51,296 nt of DNA from Clostridiales bacterium (GTDB lineage Bacteria > Bacillota > Clostridia > Christensenellales > Pumilibacteraceae), in contig JAITUJ010000021.1 in assembly GCA_031286385.1 (NCBI GenBank), positions 1-51,296 on the forward strand, written 5' to 3'. Both the position numbers and the translations under genes were made by a program. This document shows positions 42,513 through 51,262 of this stretch, piece after piece (the first letter of the stretch is position 1; every line of letters starts with the position of its first letter). The notes below the pieces were generated by a model. It made no database searches. It had not been told where the DNA came from and saw only the letters and a list, made by a program, of their open reading frames with translations.

Positions 42513-43908
42513 CAATGAAATTATTTCCTCCTATTTTTGTCCTTTCACTATCTTCTTGCAATGTGTCGTCAGGCAACTCTTGTACCCCATCTTCTCTTTT
42601 AAGTCCATACAAGTGAGGCTTGTCGCCAGTAATAGAAAAAGCCCACTTTAACATGCGCTGTGAAATAAATACAGCACTAAACATGGATACCAAAATACCT
42701 ATCAACAATACGACAGCAAACCCTTTTACCGGTCCTGAACCCAAAATTAGCAACACTATACCAGAAATAACTGTTGTCACATTTACATCAATTACCGCAA
42801 ATATTGCTCGTTTAAAACCAGAATTTATAGATGCATTCAGTGATTTTCCAGCGCGATACTCTTCTTTAATGCGTTCGTAAACGATAATATTAGCGTCCAC
42901 CGCCATTGCAATACTGATTATGACACCAGCAATCCCTGGCAATGTCAACTGTACCCAAGGAACAAAGTATAACAAAAACAACATCAATACTGTATACAGC
43001 AAAAGTGCAATACTAGCAAGTACTCCCAACAATTTGTACACATAAATCAAATAGACAATGACTAAAAGCAACCCAATCATACCCGCTAAAACAGCAAGCA
43101 CCAGTGCTCTGTCCCCTAATGATGCGGATATGGTGTCCGTCTGCAATAAATTTAAACGCACAGAAAACGAACCACTTATTATTTGGTCAACCAAATTTTG
43201 TGCGGCCTGCCGTGTAGGCATATTGCCACTTATGACGGGGTTGCCACCGGATATGGCTTCATTTACTTGAACGGTTGTCGAATTTGGTTGTTCTCCCTGA
43301 ACTTGCGTAGTTATGGAAACTGAGCCACCTACATTTGCAGCAGTTAAATTGTAAAACAACTTTTTGCCCAAACTGTTCATGGTCAACTGTACACCGTAAC
43401 CGCCACCCGGGACAGAAGTCACACTAGCACCAGTGATATGTTTGCTACCGTCAATATCATTTGGGCTAGTAGTACCATCTGATGCTTTAATTGTGAGAGT
43501 AGCAGGACGCCCTATAAGGCTTAATATTGCTGATGGGTCGTCTACATCGGGTACTTCTATTCTAAGCCTATTTGCCCCTTCCCTCGTCACAGTAGCTTCT
43601 GTATAACCACGGTTTACAAGCATATTTTGTAAGCGTGTCCTTGTCCCATCCATACGCTCTGACAAGTTGCTACCAGCATCATCATTTTCGTCCGCTTCGT
43701 AAAGTGAATATATCCCACCTTTCAAGTCTATCCCCAGTCTAATTTTACTAGCAAAAGAGTTAAATCTGTAAATGCCGTTGGATACAAAAGGCACATCAAA
43801 TGATACCAAAGACAAAAAACCCACAATCAATATGACAGCACCCAAAATGATAAATTTGATTGCAGATGTCTTGCGTGAAAGTTTTCTATTATGTTTTTTT
43901 GTTTTCAT
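42499..43908 (-). CDS. secD: Protein translocase subunit SecD
   Basis: 469 residues. N-terminal membrane helix, then the P1 region (IRLGIDLKGGIYSLYEA with the D-LKGG motif; ANRLRIEVPDVDDPSAI), then a helix bundle with LLVIVYLIYVYKLLGVLA, LPGIAGVIISIAMAVDANIIVYERIKEE and the SINSGFKRAIFAVIDVNVTTVI stretch. The C-terminus is short and polar. GAGAG lies 7 bases upstream of the ATG. It is read together with secF. Confidence 0.95.
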   Translation of the reverse strand: MKTKKHNRKLSRKTSAIKFIILGAVILIVGFLSLVSFDVPFVSNGIYRFNSFASKIRLGIDLKGGIYSLYEADENDDAGSNLSERMDGTRTRLQNMLVNRGYTEATVTREGANRLRIEVPDVDDPSAILSLIGRPATLTIKASDGTTSPNDIDGSKHITGASVTSVPGGGYGVQLTMNSLGKKLFYNLTAANVGGSVSITTQVQGEQPNSTTVQVNEAISGGNPVISGNMPTRQAAQNLVDQIISGSFSVRLNLLQTDTISASLGDRALVLAVLAGMIGLLLVIVYLIYVYKLLGVLASIALLLYTVLMLFLLYFVPWVQLTLPGIAGVIISIAMAVDANIIVYERIKEEYRAGKSLNASINSGFKRAIFAVIDVNVTTVISGIVLLILGSGPVKGFAVVLLIGILVSMFSAVFISQRMLKWAFSITGDKPHLYGLKREDGVQELPDDTLQEDSERTKIGGNNFIDGVV

Positions 43909-43940
43909 TTATTGACTCTCTTTTTACTGTTTATTTTATT

Positions 43941-43960
43941 GATTACCTAAAAAGGTAATC
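43941..43960 (-). promoter_or_regulatory. secD leader hairpin
   Basis: GATTACCT-AAAA-AGGTAATC, perfect 8-bp stem located about 20-40 nt into the predicted secDF leader, an arrangement similar to that at rpmG. Confidence 0.45.
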
Positions 43961-43978
43961 GTAAGCACTAACTGTCCT

Positions 43979-44008
43979 AGTATACCATTTTTTGACATAA
44001 CAAGTCAA
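43979..44008 (-). promoter_or_regulatory. secDF promoter
   Basis: Minus strand TTGACT (44003-44008), 18-bp spacer, TATACT (43979-43984). A small inverted repeat TTGAC-N7-GTCAA (43992-44008) overlaps the -35 box. Confidence 0.65.
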
Positions 44009-44077
44009 TTGATTTGCATGTCATTTTAATATAAATTATTAACTGAAAATAAAATGTTTATGCAAATAAAATTGAAA

Positions 44078-44109
44078 AAATAGAACCGTCATGTTAGACT
44101 GTTCTATTT
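44078..44109 (-). terminator. Terminator of the coiled-coil repeat gene
   Basis: AAATAGAAC / GTTCTATTT stem with an additional inner GTC/GAC pairing, followed on the minus strand by TTTTTTC. Located about 60 bp after the coiled-coil gene. Confidence 0.75.
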
Positions 44110-44166
44110 TAAGCAAGGTTTTAGTGCCTTTACCTACAACTCTGTGTCCAAAACTTTTTTTTAATA

Positions 44167-46062
44167 TCAATTAGCCAGTTCTTGACTTAGACTGTCCAAC
44201 TTACTTGCCATTTTTGCAAGCATGTCGTCAAGAGGACTGTGAGAGCCCGTACTTTGTGGCAATGATGATGTATCGTAATTCTTATTTCTTCCTTTGGACT
44301 TATGGCTGTACGTTGTGTGATTTTCATTTGGCACATGTATATTAGGTAGGTTTACATGAGGTAAATTTACATTTTGATTTGCGCCGTTAGCACCATGTTT
44401 TGCCAACAGAGAAGCTCGCTCCAATTGATTTTGTGTATTCGCTCGTTCCAATTGATTGTGCAACGAATGTATGTGTTCGCTCTGCGACAAGTTTGCTCTC
44501 TCTAACTGATTTTGCAACGCCTGTATTTGATTGTTCTGTGAGTATATGGCTGCTGCCTGACTAGCTTGCTCGGAAAAGCTTTTGGACAAGTAGGGATCTC
44601 TATACGCATTTTGATATGCATTCTGCAACATGTGATTGGAAGCATTGGTGCCGTAGTTTGCCATCACATTGGCTCTCTCAAATTGATTTTGTGCATTTGA
44701 CCTTTCCAACTGATTTTGTAAAGAATTTATATGATTGTTCTGATATAAATTTGCCCTCTCTAACTGACTTTGTAAAGATTGTATCTGATTATTTTGAGAC
44801 AAAGCAGAGGCATGACCGGCCTGATCAGAAAAGTTTCTAGATATAAGGTCATCTCTATACGCATTTTGATATGCATTCTGCAACATGTGATTAGAAGCAT
44901 TGGTACCATAGTTTGCCATCACATTGGCTCTCTCAAATTGATTTTGTGAATTTGACCTTTCCAATTGATTTTGTAAAGAATTTATATGACCATTCTGTGA
45001 TAAATTGGCTCGCTCCAATTGATTTTGTAAAGATTGTATTTGATTGTTTTGAGACAGTATTGTAGCAGCTTGATTGGCTTGTTCGGAAAAACTTTTGGAT
45101 ACCATATCATCTCTATACGCATTTTGTAACATATTGTTTGAGTTAGTGGTTCCATAGTTTGCTAGCACATTGACTCGCTCCAATTGATTTTGTGCATTGG
45201 CTCGCTCCAATTGATTTTGCAATGAATATATATGGTTGTTCTGCGATAAATTGGCTCGCTCCAATTGATTTTGCAGTGTCTGTATTTGGTTGTTTTGAGA
45301 CATTATAGCAGCTGCCTGATTGGCTTGTTCGGCATAATTTCTGGCAACCAACTCATCTCTATAAGGGATCCCCTTACTGTCCAAAACAAGTTTCATTTCT
45401 TGGGGCATTAGGTAAGGAGGATAGCCATACTGTGACATGTAAGGATAGTTGGGTAAAGGGACAACGGTCACTTGAGGGTGACTATTGTTGTGAGTGTTAT
45501 AGTGTGCTTGTAAATTGTGAGCGTGATCCAATCTTATTTCTTGTCGCAGCTCTTTCAATTGATCCACTATGTCATGGTTTGCTTTGTCCATCAAATTTTC
45601 CCTATTGCTAAAAATTAAGTTGGACTGTGCTCTTGACGCATCAGCCTTAAACTCCTGTCTCATTTCTCTCAATTGATCCACTATTTGCTCATTGGTTTTC
45701 TCTATGCAAGCCTCTCTGCTTTGAATATCGGACTGCGTCTGTGTCTGGCTTGCAATATCTGACTTTAACTCATATTTTAAATCTTTCATTTGCTCAATCA
45801 ACTCATGCTTTGCAATCTCAATCAAACTGTCACGAATCTGATGGTCATCCAATAAAATGGCTTTACACTTGGCCTCTACAAGCTCTTGCAATCTGCGTTC
45901 CAATTCTACAAACTGCACCTTGCTTTGCGACTTTGCCATAGCCAACTGAGTTTCTAATCCCCCCAGTAGCTCTCTTTTCATTTGCAAATCTTGCACTCTC
46001 CTCTGTGCATTGTGCAAATTCTGAGAAGCCGCTTCTAATTTGTACTGGTCAACTCGGTCCAT
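44167..46062 (-). CDS. Large coiled-coil repeat protein
   Basis: 631 residues, no family recognised. Residues 1-180 are heptad-patterned coiled coil, with three 38-residue-period repeats (IEIAKHELIEQMKDLKYELK, IEKTNEQIVDQLREMRQEFK, MDKANHDIVDQLKELRQEIR). A Pro/Tyr-rich hinge follows (about 197-222, VPLPNYPYMSQYGYPPYLMP). Next come four 80-86-residue repeats starting at residues 234, 316, 402 and 487, each YRD-x-(L/V)-S-K-x-F-x-EQA, then NNQIQxLQNQLERAN twice over, and ANYGTNASN. The tail is polar, with a final short coil. No signal peptide or membrane helix, so a cytoplasmic filament or scaffold is likely. No ribosome binding site is seen at the ATG. Confidence 0.75.
   Translation of the reverse strand: MDRVDQYKLEAASQNLHNAQRRVQDLQMKRELLGGLETQLAMAKSQSKVQFVELERRLQELVEAKCKAILLDDHQIRDSLIEIAKHELIEQMKDLKYELKSDIASQTQTQSDIQSREACIEKTNEQIVDQLREMRQEFKADASRAQSNLIFSNRENLMDKANHDIVDQLKELRQEIRLDHAHNLQAHYNTHNNSHPQVTVVPLPNYPYMSQYGYPPYLMPQEMKLVLDSKGIPYRDELVARNYAEQANQAAAIMSQNNQIQTLQNQLERANLSQNNHIYSLQNQLERANAQNQLERVNVLANYGTTNSNNMLQNAYRDDMVSKSFSEQANQAATILSQNNQIQSLQNQLERANLSQNGHINSLQNQLERSNSQNQFERANVMANYGTNASNHMLQNAYQNAYRDDLISRNFSDQAGHASALSQNNQIQSLQSQLERANLYQNNHINSLQNQLERSNAQNQFERANVMANYGTNASNHMLQNAYQNAYRDPYLSKSFSEQASQAAAIYSQNNQIQALQNQLERANLSQSEHIHSLHNQLERANTQNQLERASLLAKHGANGANQNVNLPHVNLPNIHVPNENHTTYSHKSKGRNKNYDTSSLPQSTGSHSPLDDMLAKMASKLDSLSQELAN
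44368..45363 (-). repeat. Four tandem ~255-bp coding repeats
   Basis: In-gene repeats beginning at 45363, 45117, 44859 and 44604 on the minus strand. Copies 2 and 3 are nearly identical in DNA across the stretch encoding ANYGTNASNHMLQNAYQNAYRD, which points to recent duplication or gene conversion. Confidence 0.85.
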
Positions 46063-46090
46063 ACACTTAATGTATATAGTGTACTAGTTT

Positions 46091-46122
46091 AAATATTTTT
46101 ATGTATATATATAAAAATATTT
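46091..46122. promoter_or_regulatory. Perfect 12-bp inverted repeat in the divergent coiled-coil/efp gap
   Basis: AAATATTTTTAT-GTATATAT-ATAAAAATATTT. It lies 30 bp upstream of the coiled-coil start and 50 bp upstream of the efp -35 box. It is entirely A/T in the arms. It could be an operator or a cruciform-prone site. Confidence 0.4.
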
Positions 46123-46172
46123 AGTAGCAATAAATGTAAATAAATTATTGAACAACTTTTTTTAACAAATAC

Positions 46173-46201
46173 TTGCAACAAAAAAAAAATTGTGGTATAA
46201 T
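46173..46201 (+). promoter_or_regulatory. efp promoter
   Basis: TTGCAA (46173-46178), 17-bp spacer, TATAAT (46196-46201) in the extended context TGTGGTATAAT, 30 bp before the ATG. Confidence 0.75.
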
Positions 46202-46231
46202 TATCTCAAATCAATAGACGGGAGAAAAAAT

Positions 46232-46786
46232 ATGACAGCAGGAGAATTTAGAGCAGGGTCAATATTTAAAATGGACAACAAGTTTTATCAAGTGGTGGAA
46301 AGTTTACATGTCAGTCAACCACGCATGGCAGCTTTTGTTCGCGCAAAAATCAAAAATGTAGAAAATGGCGCTGTACAAGAAAAACGCTTTAATGTGGGAG
46401 ATTACTTCCCCGAAGTGGACTTTGTACGCAAAGACTTGTTATTCTCATATGAAGACGGCAATATAGTGCACTTTGTAGACGGTGAAACTTGGGAAGAAAC
46501 CATTGTAGACAAAACATTGGCACAAGATGCTTTAAAGTACAACCAAGAGGGCATTGCCTTTACTTTTACATCAGTTGATGGCAAAATTATCAGCATTGCT
46601 CCGCCCACATTTGTAGTGTTGACTGTGACCCAGACAGACCCTAGCACTGCTGGGGACACTGTAAAAAATGCATTAAAGCCCGCTACTATGGAAACAGGCA
46701 TAAATATAAATGTCCCTATGTTTGTAAACTCTGGGGACAAAATAAAAGTAGACACCAGAGATGGTAGTTATGTATCCAGAGTATAA
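46232..46786 (+). CDS. efp: Elongation factor P with unusual tip loop
   Basis: EF-P rescues ribosomes stalled on polyproline. 184 residues and three domains: KOW-like (about 1-62), OB (about 64-125) and C-terminal OB (about 128-184, ending GDKIKVDTRDGSYVSRV). The tip loop that reaches the peptidyl-transferase centre normally reads KPGKG with a modified Lys. Here it is SLHVSQPRMAAFVRAK, with Arg31 in the Lys place and no Pro-Gly-Lys-Gly. This is neither the usual Firmicutes form nor an exact match to the rhamnosylated-Arg type (GRNxA). ATG 46232 has GGGAG 8 bases upstream. No modifying enzyme gene is in the window. Confidence 0.95.
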   Translation: MTAGEFRAGSIFKMDNKFYQVVESLHVSQPRMAAFVRAKIKNVENGAVQEKRFNVGDYFPEVDFVRKDLLFSYEDGNIVHFVDGETWEETIVDKTLAQDALKYNQEGIAFTFTSVDGKIISIAPPTFVVLTVTQTDPSTAGDTVKNALKPATMETGININVPMFVNSGDKIKVDTRDGSYVSRV

Positions 46787-46802
46787 AAAAATTTAATGAC
46801 GA

Positions 46803-46854
46803 CCTACAAAAAACAAGTCAACATAAAAGTATTGTTGACTTGTTTTTTTGTAGG
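46803..46854. terminator. Bidirectional terminator between efp and the ABC exporter
   Basis: CCTACAAAAAACAAGTCAAC (46803-46822) and its complement with one extra T (46834-46854) form a 20-bp hairpin with one bulge, between two convergent genes. A and T runs within the stem give U-rich ends on both strands. Confidence 0.85.
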
Positions 46855-46856
46855 CT

Positions 46857-48698
46857 TCATGTTGTTTCAAACTGACTTCTATAAAGTTCTGCATAAAAAC
46901 CACCCCTGTCCATCAATTGATTGTGGTTGCCATTTTCAATGATATCTCCCTCTTTCATGACCAAAATCATATCCGCATTTTTTATGGTAGACAACCTGTG
47001 TGCTATCACAAACGATGTCCTACCTTGCGTCAATCTATCCATAGCCTCTTGTACAATGCGTTCCGTACGGGTGTCCACCGAACTTGTGGCTTCGTCCAAA
47101 ATCAGTAAAGGTGCATCTTTTATTATGGCTCGCGCTATGGTCAACAGCTGCTTTTGCCCTTCGGACAAACTAGCTCTATCATCTAGTATGGTGTCATAGC
47201 CATTTTTGAGAGTCATAATAAACCGATGCAAACCTACTGTCTTACAAGCTTCTACTACCTGTTGTTCACTTACTCCGGTTTGAGAAAAAACAATATTTTC
47301 TCTTATTGTACCTTCAAATAGCCAGCTGTCTTGCAACACCATGTCAAACAAGTCATGTACAAATTCTCGTTTTACAGAGTCTATTGGTACCCCATCAATC
47401 AAAATTTGTCCATCATTTAGCTCATAAAATCTCATCAACAAGTTTACAATCGTCGTTTTCCCTGCACCTGTTGGTCCTACTATGGCAACTTTATGACCTG
47501 CTTGTATCAACGCATTAAAGTTGTTTATGACAAGTTTGTCTTTTTGATAGCCAAACTTAACATGACTAAACTCTACGCTACCTTTAACTGTGTCAAATTT
47601 ATCTGTCTTTTGACTTTCATCGTCTAATTCATCTTGCTCCAAAAACTCAAAAACTCTCTCACTAGCCGCAGCCGTCATTTGCAACTGCGTCGCTACTTGC
47701 GCAAACTGTGATAGTGGCATATTGAACATTCGGACATAAATGATAAAAGATGCAACTACCCCAAAAGAAATCATGCCATTCATAACCAAAATTGAGCCTG
47801 TCACGCAGATGACAACAAAGTTCAAGTTTAAGATAAAACCCATAAGTGGCATCATAAGTCCAGAAAAAAACTGTGACTTCCATGCGCTGTCATACAACCT
47901 ATCGTTTACCTCTTCAAATGTCTTTTTAAAGCCTGCACTAGCATTGTACGCCTTTACGACGGTATGTCCTGTATAAATCTCTTCTATTTGTCCATTTATA
48001 CCCCCCAAATCTCTCTGCTGTGCTTTAAAGAATTTTTGTGACTTTTTTGTGATAACTCTGATAAACACAAAACCAAATAAACTAGAAAATACGGCAACAA
48101 CAGCCATAATCCAATTTATCGTAAACATCATAACGGTAGAACCTACAAACATTGTAGTGGCCGCACTCAATTGCGATATGCTCTGGTTTAAAGTTGACCC
48201 AACACTGTCTACGTCATTGGTAACCCGGGACAGCACATCACCATAACTGGTACTGTGAAAAAATCCCAATGGCAAACGATTTATTTTACTTGCCAAATCC
48301 GTGCGCATTTGTTTGGATATCTTTTGCGTTATTTTAGTTGTCAACATGTTTTCTGATATCCTAAAAATAAAAGAAAAAAAATAACCGACAATGAGAAAGT
48401 ACCCTATTGTAAATACAACATCTAAATCAATGCTCCCCACTACAAATACTTTGCCAATCTCATCGGTAATTTTGCCAAAAAATTTAGGACCTATCAAAAG
48501 CAATGTCATTCCACACATTGCACAAAGTGCAGCGATAATGATAGTAGGAATAAATGGTTTGCAATACTTGATTAGTTTTGCCCAAGTACCTTTAAAGTTC
48601 TTTGCCTTGACAACTCCCATAGGACCACTCATCATAGCGGCCCCTCTCATGGTTGGTATGGGCGGTTGTGTTGACTGTTCTTTTTTGTGTTGACTCAT
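46857..48698 (-). CDS. Heterodimeric ABC exporter subunit with the consensus nucleotide-binding domain
   Basis: 613 residues. Six-helix transmembrane domain (about 40-345) followed by an ATPase: Walker A VGPTGAGKTT, Q-loop near DMVLQDSWLFEGT, signature LSEGQKQLL, Walker B LLILDEATSSVDT with catalytic Glu, and the switch His in VIAHRLSTI. YfiC/LmrD-like multidrug exporters have this layout. The N-terminus has a 35-residue polar tail (PPIPTMRGAAMM). The ATG overlaps the stop of the partner gene in ATGA. LSEGQ in place of LSGGQ is seen in one partner of such pairs. Confidence 0.92.
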   Translation of the reverse strand: MSQHKKEQSTQPPIPTMRGAAMMSGPMGVVKAKNFKGTWAKLIKYCKPFIPTIIIAALCAMCGMTLLLIGPKFFGKITDEIGKVFVVGSIDLDVVFTIGYFLIVGYFFSFIFRISENMLTTKITQKISKQMRTDLASKINRLPLGFFHSTSYGDVLSRVTNDVDSVGSTLNQSISQLSAATTMFVGSTVMMFTINWIMAVVAVFSSLFGFVFIRVITKKSQKFFKAQQRDLGGINGQIEEIYTGHTVVKAYNASAGFKKTFEEVNDRLYDSAWKSQFFSGLMMPLMGFILNLNFVVICVTGSILVMNGMISFGVVASFIIYVRMFNMPLSQFAQVATQLQMTAAASERVFEFLEQDELDDESQKTDKFDTVKGSVEFSHVKFGYQKDKLVINNFNALIQAGHKVAIVGPTGAGKTTIVNLLMRFYELNDGQILIDGVPIDSVKREFVHDLFDMVLQDSWLFEGTIRENIVFSQTGVSEQQVVEACKTVGLHRFIMTLKNGYDTILDDRASLSEGQKQLLTIARAIIKDAPLLILDEATSSVDTRTERIVQEAMDRLTQGRTSFVIAHRLSTIKNADMILVMKEGDIIENGNHNQLMDRGGFYAELYRSQFETT

Positions 48699-50452
48699 AT
48701 AGCTAATTCCTCCTCGCTCAACTGTGACAAAGCAATCTCTTTATAGACTTTACAATCATTGAGTAAATCTCTATGTTTGCCTATGCCGACAATACAACCT
48801 TCATCCAGTACTATAATCTTATCTGCATCCATTATTGTTCCTATCCTTTGTGCTACGATAAGTTTGGTAGCCTCTTTTGTGTATGTCTTCAAGGCACTTC
48901 GCAACGCTCTATCTGTCTTATAGTCAAGCGCAGAAAAACTGTCATCAAAAATGTATATTTCTGGATTTTTACTGATTGCTCTTGCAATAGACAACCTTTG
49001 CTTTTGACCACCCGACAAATTTCCACCCCCTCTCGCTATATCAGCGTTGTAGGAGTTCTGCATTTTTTCTACAAAATCGGTGCCTTGTGCTATGCTTACA
49101 GCGTCTTTAATCGAAGCTTGGGTTGCATGTTGGGCATGCTCACCAAAAGCGACATTACTAGATACTGTACCACTAAACACGACAGCTTTTTGAGAGATAT
49201 ATCCAATCTTATCATTGAGTTTATCTAATTTATAGTCTTTTACATTGACTCCATTTACCAAAACACTGCCCTCTGTTGCGTCATAAAATCTAGGAATGAG
49301 ATTTATCAAAGTTGACTTTCCACTACCTGTCGAACCTATAAAAGCCACGGTCTCTCCACTTCTTGCAGTAAAACTTATGTCCTTCAATACAAATCCGGCA
49401 GCATCAGGATACTTAAAGCTCACATTGTCAAAGACAACTTCACCTTTTACGCCTTCTAGATTGACATCAACAATGCCATCTACTATGGATATTTTGGTAT
49501 CTAAGACTTCATTGATTCGCTTAGCTGACACACTGGCTCGTGGCAAGAACATCAACACCATTGTCAACATCATAAAAGACATCACAATTTGCAGAGAATA
49601 AGATGAAAAAACTATCATATTAGAAAACAAAATTAGCTTTTCTGCATCTTGTGCCTTGCTGATAATTACAGCGCCTATCCAGTACACAGAAAGAGAAAGT
49701 GAGGACATTATCGTAGGCATCATAGAATTTACAAAAGCCATCGAACGGTTGACAAACAAATTTGCACCCATAAGCTCCACATTGGCTTTTTCAAATTTAC
49801 CCTGCTGATAATGCTCGGCATTATACGCCCTTACGACAGGCAGTCCCACCAAATTTTCTCTTGTTATGCGGTTTATATTGTCCGTTAAAACTTGCATTCT
49901 TTTAAACTTAGGCATTACAACAATCAGTACAAATGACATGAGCAATACAAGCAAAATTACAGCAATTCCCGTAGCTATCGTCCACTCTTGACCTTTATTG
50001 GATATTTTTATCAATGCCCATACAGCGGTGATTGGGGCTTTTATCATCATTTGCATACCCATAACTATAAGCATTTGTACTTGTGTAATGTCATTGGTAG
50101 ACCTTGTGATGAGGCTAGGTGTAGAAAACTTGTTTATCTCACCCATAGAAAAAGAATCTACGGCATTGTACAGCTTGCTTCTCAATCTCTTTGCAAATGA
50201 TGCACTTATCAATGCAGTAAAAAATCCAACAGTGATTGTCAGTGCAAGACTACCTAGTGCCAACAGCAACATATAAACACCATTTAGCATGATATCCTGC
50301 ATGACTATACTATCTGTCTGCACAAGCCTTGTAATCTTTGACATATACTCTGGTATTGTCAAATCCAGCCATACACTAAACACCAATAGAGCAACACTCA
50401 ATCCAATCATTATCCACTCTTTGGTGTTCAAATGTTTTAAAATTTTGAACAT
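48695..50452 (-). CDS. Heterodimeric ABC exporter subunit with a degenerate catalytic site
   Basis: 585 residues; six-helix domain (about 15-310) plus ATPase with Walker A IGSTGSGKST, signature NLSGGQKQRLSIARA and Walker B YIFDDSFSALD. The catalytic Glu after Walker B is Asp, and the switch His is Gln (IVAQRIGTI), so the site formed by this Walker A/B is probably inactive. With its neighbour's intact site, this is the usual asymmetric heterodimer (YfiB/LmrC-like), exporting drugs or lipids. First gene of the pair and downstream of marR. Confidence 0.92.
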   Translation of the reverse strand: MFKILKHLNTKEWIMIGLSVALLVFSVWLDLTIPEYMSKITRLVQTDSIVMQDIMLNGVYMLLLALGSLALTITVGFFTALISASFAKRLRSKLYNAVDSFSMGEINKFSTPSLITRSTNDITQVQMLIVMGMQMMIKAPITAVWALIKISNKGQEWTIATGIAVILLVLLMSFVLIVVMPKFKRMQVLTDNINRITRENLVGLPVVRAYNAEHYQQGKFEKANVELMGANLFVNRSMAFVNSMMPTIMSSLSLSVYWIGAVIISKAQDAEKLILFSNMIVFSSYSLQIVMSFMMLTMVLMFLPRASVSAKRINEVLDTKISIVDGIVDVNLEGVKGEVVFDNVSFKYPDAAGFVLKDISFTARSGETVAFIGSTGSGKSTLINLIPRFYDATEGSVLVNGVNVKDYKLDKLNDKIGYISQKAVVFSGTVSSNVAFGEHAQHATQASIKDAVSIAQGTDFVEKMQNSYNADIARGGGNLSGGQKQRLSIARAISKNPEIYIFDDSFSALDYKTDRALRSALKTYTKEATKLIVAQRIGTIMDADKIIVLDEGCIVGIGKHRDLLNDCKVYKEIALSQLSEEELAI

Positions 50453-50556
50453 AATCTCTCCTTACTACACGACGCCCACCGTCATTGTCCATAAAGCTAT
50501 CACTCGCAAAATTTTATATCTTTAAATCTTTGCGCATCAACTTTGTCTAGACTTGT

Positions 50557-50568
50557 CTAATTATACTA
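50557..50568. promoter_or_regulatory. Candidate MarR site before the exporter genes
   Basis: CTAATTATACTA matches 11 of 12 positions of the palindrome at the marR start (51076-51088). A TATAAT box on the minus strand (50561-50566) lies inside it. A TTGTCTA direct repeat (about 50543-50559) adjoins. Confidence 0.45.
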
Positions 50569-50635
50569 TTTACTAATACAGTTAGCTATTTTGACAAACA
50601 ATTTACAGCCATCACTGACTGTAAGCTTAATCACA

Positions 50636-51070
50636 TTATTTACAACTGTCACACTGCATTGCACTCAATATTTGACCAACTTTACTTGTGAGTCTGACAT
50701 ACTCTACTGCATCTTTCTCACCCAATTTTTGCAAAAGTGTCGTTATCTTGTTTAGCTTCATTTCTTTTTTTTGCACAGACAGTTCTCTTCCCAATTGCGT
50801 CGCTTTGACGATAATCTGCCGTCTATCACTGTTGTCTATCTCTCTTGTGATAAAAAGTTTTTCTTCCAATTCATTTAAGACTACGGCAACTCTTGCCGAG
50901 CTTATCCCCATCAAATCGCTTATCTCCTTTGGGATTACTTGCTCTTTGCTTGCAATGTATAGCAAAACATTGCACACACTGTCAATGCCATTGTCAAAGT
51001 GTATTTGCTTTTTTAATACAGGGACTTTTTCTGTAAGTTCTGTTGCAAGTTTTCTAAAATCTACACTCAT
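50636..51070 (-). CDS. MarR-family transcriptional regulator
   Basis: 144 residues with winged helix-turn-helix at about 45-100: VIPKEISDLMGISSARVAVVLNELEEKLFITREIDNSDRRQIIVKAT, which has the DxRx(R/Q) wing signature. Amphipathic helices at both ends would form the dimer. It ends in CDSCK. It is directly upstream of the two exporter genes and most likely represses them and itself. There is no ribosome binding site at the ATG; TATAAT lies 8 bases upstream. Confidence 0.88.
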   Translation of the reverse strand: MSVDFRKLATELTEKVPVLKKQIHFDNGIDSVCNVLLYIASKEQVIPKEISDLMGISSARVAVVLNELEEKLFITREIDNSDRRQIIVKATQLGRELSVQKKEMKLNKITTLLQKLGEKDAVEYVRLTSKVGQILSAMQCDSCK

Positions 51071-51075
51071 AATTG

Positions 51076-51118
51076 CTAATTATATTAGTATATTACCATA
51101 TAAATTATTAACTGTCAA
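51076..51118 (-). promoter_or_regulatory. marR promoter and palindromic operator candidate
   Basis: CTAAT-TAT-ATTAG, a perfect 13-bp palindrome at 51076-51088, 6 bases before the start codon, overlapping the TATAAT box (51079-51084). A consensus TTGACA lies at 51113-51118, 17 bp from an alternative -10 box TAATAT (51090-51095). Confidence 0.5.
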
Positions 51119-51150
51119 GTGTTTTTTACTATAAAAAACAAATATTTTGC

Positions 51151-51199
51151 AAAAAAAAAAAAAGTAGTCGACATGGGATTTCCACTGTCGACTACTTTT
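51151..51199 (-). terminator. Strong terminator of the gene entering from the right
   Basis: AAAAGTAGTCGACA / TGTCGACTACTTTT, a perfect 14-bp stem (51160-51173 / 51186-51199), followed on the minus strand by 13 consecutive T. Confidence 0.92.
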
Positions 51200-51221
51200 G
51201 CAAGTCAAGTAATGATTCAAC

Positions 51222-51262
51222 TATCACTCAACCATTACATTCATCACTCAACCATCACATTA
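51222..51262 (-). repeat. Tandem ~20-bp duplication at a gene 3' end
   Basis: ATCACTCAACCATTACATTC is followed by a near copy ATCACTCAACCATCACATTA. It covers the last codons of the truncated gene and its immediate 3' end. Confidence 0.65.

Noticed and set aside
44368..45363. Regular repeats considered as a CRISPR array
   Set aside because: The repeats are about 255 bp, contiguous and in frame with a coiled-coil coding sequence; there are no short repeats with unique spacers.
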